This document shows, piece by piece, positions 60,504-64,000 of a stretch of 64,000 nt of DNA (positions are counted from its first letter, which is position 1; each line of letters opens with the position of its first letter). A model generated the notes under the pieces. That model was given only the letters and a program-made list of their open reading frames with translations. It did not search any database and was not told the origin of the DNA. Origin of the DNA: Daejeonella sp. (GTDB lineage Bacteria > Bacteroidota > Bacteroidia > Sphingobacteriales > Sphingobacteriaceae). The translations under genes and the position numbers were made by a program. Where the stretch lies: NCBI RefSeq assembly GCF_017495225.1, contig NZ_JAFEIG010000020.1, positions 372,001-436,000 on the forward strand, written 5' to 3'.

Positions 60504-60632
60504 TCTTTAAATTTTTAAACATTTTTAGATTTTAATAACATCTTAAACCTGTATTCGTTTTTAATCTGTTTTCAACACATGTTAATTACTAATTATATCA
60601 AACTGAACCAGTTTAGATTAAATTAGAGATTA

Positions 60633-60640
60633 TAATTTTG
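60633..60640 (+). promoter_or_regulatory. TAnnTTTG element of the large TPR gene
   Basis: TAATTTTG ends seven nt before ATG 60648, so the transcript should be leaderless or nearly so. Confidence 0.55.
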
Positions 60641-60647
60641 CTTATTT

Positions 60648-63600
60648 ATGCTCAGAAAATACACAATCATCACACTTATTATTGGACTTTTATCAATTCC
60701 AGCTTTTGCTCAACAAAATGCTTGGTTTGATCTAAACAAACATTATAAAAGCGGACTTGAATTGCTTGAAAGTGGAAAATACGCTGCTGCATCAAATCAA
60801 TTTAATAATGTTTTAAAAAACGATAAAAAATCAAGTGTAAAACCCGAAGCAAACCTAGAAAATGGTTTAATTAAAGAGAATGCACATTATTTTATCGCCC
60901 TTTGTGCACTAGAATTAGGGAATAGTGATGCAGAATCTTTATTTCTAAATTTTATAAATACCTATCCTGCAAATAATTACACCAAACTTGCCTATTACCA
61001 TGTTGGAAGATATTATTTTGCTCAAAAAAACTATCCCAAGGTTATTGAATGGCTTAAAAAGTTAGAAGACAATGATTTAATAGGAAAAGAGTCCTCAGAA
61101 TACCGCTATAAACTTGCTTACTCCTATTTTGAAAATAAAGAATATGATCAAGCAAAAGCTATTTTTCATCAATTAAAAGATGAAAAAAGCATTTATAATG
61201 AACAATCTATTTATTATTTCGCGTACATCAGCTACCTACAGAAGGATTATAAAAGAGCATTAGTTGAATTCGAGCGTTTAAAAGGATCAAAACTGTATGA
61301 AAATAGTTATCCATACTATATTTCCGCCCTTTATTTTCTAGATAATCGATATGATGATGTTTTAAGCTATGCCATACCCGTCTTAAAATCGAGTAAACAA
61401 TTGTATGAAACAGAAATGTTCCGCATTGTTGGTGCCTCCTATTTTGCAAAATCAGATTATGTAAATGCTGGTCAATATTTTGATAATTTTCAAGGGAAAG
61501 ATCAAGGCAAAACTCAAAACAATCAAGATAATTATCAGATTGGATACACTGCATTTAAGCTTAAAAAATATGAGAAAGCTATCCTAGAGCTAGAAAAGCT
61601 AGAAACAGCAGATGAATATTTTCAAAGTGGAATGATAGCCTTGGGAGAATCCTTCCTCAAAACAAACAATAAACAAGCAGCAAGAAGTGCTTTCTTTAAA
61701 GCATCCAAATTAGACTTTGATACACAATTAAAAGAAGAGGGATTATTTAATTATGCTAAACTATCCTATGAGCTTGATTTTCATCAAGTTGCACTAGATG
61801 CTACACAGTTATTCATAAAAACCTATCCACAATCACCAAAATTAGACCCTGCTAAAACTTTATTAAGTGAAATTCTATTAACAACAAAAAACTATAAAGA
61901 TGCCATTGATATCTTAGAAACTATAGCCAATAGAAATAGAGAAGCCAATGAGGTTTACCAAAAGGTAACTTACTATAGAGGATTAGAATTTTACAATGAA
62001 AGAGCCTTCCAAAATGCCATTTCAATGTTTATGCGTTCCAGTAAAAATGCAGAGGATGATGAAATACATTCATTATCAACTTATTGGCTAGCCGAAGCAA
62101 TGTATGAGGTTAGAAAATTTGGAGAATCGGTGGATAATTTTGAAAAATTCATGTCATTAACAGCTTCAAAGAAAACGGAAGTATATAACTATGCGCATTA
62201 CGCATTAGCCTATGCTGCTTTTGAGCATGAGAACTACAGAAAGGCCGCTACTTATTTCGCGCGCTTTCTTCGTGGCAATGAAAAAGACCAAAATACTATA
62301 AACGATGCCATTTTAAGATTAGCAGATTCACATTTTGTGCTAAAAGATTATGATGAAGCGTTGGTTTATTATAATAGAATAATTGCATCCCGGACAAATA
62401 GTGAAGACTATGCCCTATTTCAACGTGGGATGATTCAGGGATTGCAGGGTCAAAATGACATAAAAATAACGACTCATAAATCCTTGCTCCAACAATTCCC
62501 AAATTCAAACTATTCGGATGATGCAAGCTTTGAAATACCCTATACCTATTTCATCAAGAATGATTTTGAGATTGCAAAAACAGGCTTAAATGAATTGATT
62601 CAAAAATACCCTCGCAGTAGTTATGTGCCACGTGCTTTAATTACTATCGGGTTAGTAGAACTAAATCAAGATAATGAAGAAGCGGCTCTAACAACCTTTA
62701 AGCGTGTGATAAGTGAATATACAACTACCGACGAAGCTAAATTAGCTTTAGAATCGATAAAAAACATCTATCTGCAAAATTCAGATGCCACTTCATTTTT
62801 AGATTATGCAAATACAACAAGCATAGGAAATTTAAGCACCTATGAACAAGATAATATCACTTTTCAAGCAGCCAATAATCGATTCTTAAACGGAGATTAC
62901 CAAGGAACATTCGAATCTGTTAATGCATATTTCGATAAATTCCCTAAAGCCGCACATGATAAGCACGCTCGTTTTATAAGGGCAGAAAGCTTGGTGAAAT
63001 TAAAGAGACCCAATGAAGCCATTCCAGATTATGAATATATTTTGAACGATTGGACTAGCGATTATACCGAACGTGCGCTCATTAGCATCTCCAAAATTTA
63101 TCTTGCTCAAAAGAAATACAATGAAGCCATTGTTCACTTAAAAAAGCTGGAACTTACTTCAGAATACAAGTCTAATTACAGCTTTGCCGTTAACAACTTA
63201 ATGGAAGCATATTCAAATATGAATTTACCAGACGAGACTCTTCAATATGTGAAATTCATTAGAGAATCTAATAAATCGTCTGAAGAAGATCTGTTTAGAG
63301 CAAGTTTATATTCTGCTAAAGCCAATCTAATTATTGGAGATACGGTTCAAGCTGTAAAAGATTTAACCGAAGTGGCTGAAAAAACACAAACAGTAACAGG
63401 TGCTGAAGCTAAATACAATCTTGCTCATATTTTATACTTGAAAGGGCAATATAAAACCTCTCTCGCTACCGCATTCGACCTTACTAATGAAATGCCTTCA
63501 CATGATTATTGGGTTGCAAAAACATATATTCTCATAGCCGATAATTACGTGGGTATGAAGGATATTTTTCAAGCAAAAAGCACCCTTCAAAGCATAATCG

Positions 63601-63674
63601 AAAATTATGAGAATGAAGAAGATGATATTTTAGTCACCGCCCAAGAAAAATTAAAAAAACTAACAAAAAAATAA
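60648..63674 (+). CDS. large exported TPR protein
   Basis: A 1008-residue protein with a signal peptide (IITLIIGLLSIPAFAQ). Most of it is tandem TPR/Sel1-like helical repeats of about 34 residues (for example SGLELLESGKYAAASNQFNN, YYHVGRYYFAQKNYPKVIEW, YYNRIIASRTNSEDYALFQR, AIVHLKKLELTSEYKS). No enzyme domain is visible. Such periplasmic solenoids scaffold large assemblies, in line with YbgF/BamD-like and gliding-related proteins. The outer-membrane protein gene begins six bp after its stop, so the two likely work together. I cannot name the family. Confidence 0.85.
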   Translation: MLRKYTIITLIIGLLSIPAFAQQNAWFDLNKHYKSGLELLESGKYAAASNQFNNVLKNDKKSSVKPEANLENGLIKENAHYFIALCALELGNSDAESLFLNFINTYPANNYTKLAYYHVGRYYFAQKNYPKVIEWLKKLEDNDLIGKESSEYRYKLAYSYFENKEYDQAKAIFHQLKDEKSIYNEQSIYYFAYISYLQKDYKRALVEFERLKGSKLYENSYPYYISALYFLDNRYDDVLSYAIPVLKSSKQLYETEMFRIVGASYFAKSDYVNAGQYFDNFQGKDQGKTQNNQDNYQIGYTAFKLKKYEKAILELEKLETADEYFQSGMIALGESFLKTNNKQAARSAFFKASKLDFDTQLKEEGLFNYAKLSYELDFHQVALDATQLFIKTYPQSPKLDPAKTLLSEILLTTKNYKDAIDILETIANRNREANEVYQKVTYYRGLEFYNERAFQNAISMFMRSSKNAEDDEIHSLSTYWLAEAMYEVRKFGESVDNFEKFMSLTASKKTEVYNYAHYALAYAAFEHENYRKAATYFARFLRGNEKDQNTINDAILRLADSHFVLKDYDEALVYYNRIIASRTNSEDYALFQRGMIQGLQGQNDIKITTHKSLLQQFPNSNYSDDASFEIPYTYFIKNDFEIAKTGLNELIQKYPRSSYVPRALITIGLVELNQDNEEAALTTFKRVISEYTTTDEAKLALESIKNIYLQNSDATSFLDYANTTSIGNLSTYEQDNITFQAANNRFLNGDYQGTFESVNAYFDKFPKAAHDKHARFIRAESLVKLKRPNEAIPDYEYILNDWTSDYTERALISISKIYLAQKKYNEAIVHLKKLELTSEYKSNYSFAVNNLMEAYSNMNLPDETLQYVKFIRESNKSSEEDLFRASLYSAKANLIIGDTVQAVKDLTEVAEKTQTVTGAEAKYNLAHILYLKGQYKTSLATAFDLTNEMPSHDYWVAKTYILIADNYVGMKDIFQAKSTLQSIIENYENEEDDILVTAQEKLKKLTKK

Positions 63675-63680
63675 TTGATA

Positions 63681-64000
63681 ATGTATAGCTCTACTTTAAA
63701 ATATTCGCTGATAGTTAGTTTGATTAGTCTATCAATGTTAACTCAGGCACAAGATAAAAAAACCGAAAACCCAGCCACAAAAGAGGCAAACACTCTGACT
63801 GAGGAAATTGAGGTTGTACGACCATATAAACCTGTTTTGGCAGACGCTGTGAAAATTAGGCGAAATCCTGACATGGACAAGCAAAAGCCATTTAAACCGG
63901 TTTTAAGCTATAGCATTATTGATAAAAAACTAGAGCTCAACTCAAATATCAAAGAACTGCAAGCACAGAAAATGGAAGATGAGCGTGCTAGCATATTGTC
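63681..64000 (+). CDS. outer-membrane protein, TonB-receptor-like N-terminus (partial at window end)
   Basis: The reading frame opens at ATG 63681 and runs off the window; 106 complete codons are seen. It has a signal peptide (YSLIVSLISLSMLTQAQ) and an acidic linker, then the block EEIEVVRPYKPVLADAVKIR, RNPDMDKQKPFKPVLSYSII. Similar PYKPxLADAxKI text occurs before the barrel of some Bacteroidota outer-membrane proteins. Since the barrel part is not in the window, that call is inference. It begins six bases after the TPR gene and is surely in its operon. Confidence 0.65.
   Translation, partial: MYSSTLKYSLIVSLISLSMLTQAQDKKTENPATKEANTLTEEIEVVRPYKPVLADAVKIRRNPDMDKQKPFKPVLSYSIIDKKLELNSNIKELQAQKMEDERASIL

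Noticed and set aside
60504..60632. Small RNA between pyrB and the TPR gene
   Set aside because: The 129 bp are AT-rich without a hairpin terminator or clear promoter other than the TAnnTTTG of the TPR gene.
1..64000. CRISPR array, prophage, insertion sequence, integron or conjugative element
   Set aside because: No spaced direct repeats, transposase, integrase, phage structural or mobilisation genes were found; composition appears uniform.

Overview
The window looks like chromosomal DNA of a low-GC Bacteroidota, most likely a sphingobacterium (Pedobacter/Solitalea-like). Supporting this are the Bacteroidota promoter element TAnnTTTG in front of many genes, scarce Shine-Dalgarno sites, a bacillithiol deacetylase (BshB1), families largely confined to the phylum (DUF5103, DUF4294, DUF4783 types), a large S1 protein, and many signal peptides ending in A-Q or lipoboxes ending in S-C. 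The genus is inference. I see no prophage, insertion sequence, integron or CRISPR array. The content is a housekeeping core interspersed with envelope genes.

Layout. 1-9.9 kb: 3' part of a BamA/TamA-like lipoprotein, head-to-head with a TrmH-family rRNA methyltransferase, then tRNA-Cys, a small basic protein, pyrD, an ICMT-like membrane methyltransferase, an ABC-F protein, a DUF5103 protein, an acyl-CoA thioesterase and an EVE-domain protein. 9.9-12.4 kb: a SHOCT-domain fragment followed by four overlapping genes (TM2, DUF2752, DUF4870/Tic20-like, M48 peptidase), the most system-like uncharacterised set here. 12.5-20.5 kb: a penicillin-acylase-family enzyme, an esterase-like hydrolase, a lipoprotein of unknown role, holA, a solitary HsdR-N domain protein, a fatty-acid desaturase and a DUF2264 protein. 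20.6-21.9 kb: arsR-arsM with two matching operator-like sites. 21.9-34.6 kb: valS, an M13 peptidase, a rhodanese, mnmD, mazG, a LolC/E-like permease, namZ, fmt, a PabC-like enzyme and an RluD-type synthase.

34.8-47.8 kb: an outer-membrane DUF6588-like protein, a D-cysteine desulfhydrase/ACC deaminase homologue, L-lysine 6-transaminase, the DUF4294-gpx-bshB1 operon, rel/spoT, a Fur-family gene, purA, pabB, and the DUF4783-nadC-plsY run. 47.8-64 kb: gpmI (probably starting at a GTG just after its promoter), a lipoprotein, a four-helix membrane protein, a TPR protein, lon, two outer-membrane proteins (one an LpxR-type lipid A deacylase), arfB, cmk, rpsA, pyrR-pyrB, and a 1008-residue TPR protein followed by the start of an outer-membrane protein.

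Shared themes: pyrimidine synthesis (pyrD, pyrR, pyrB, cmk), folate/pABA (pabB, pabC-like), translation (valS, fmt, rpsA, mnmD, arfB, tRNA-Cys), thiol/peroxide and arsenic defence (bshB1, gpx, fur-like, arsRM), and envelope biogenesis (BamA-like, LolC/E-like, LpxR, NamZ, PlsY). Several genes carry the TAnnTTTG element only 2-7 nt before the start codon, so their mRNAs should be leaderless or nearly so. All calls come from reading the sequence; no database search was run.
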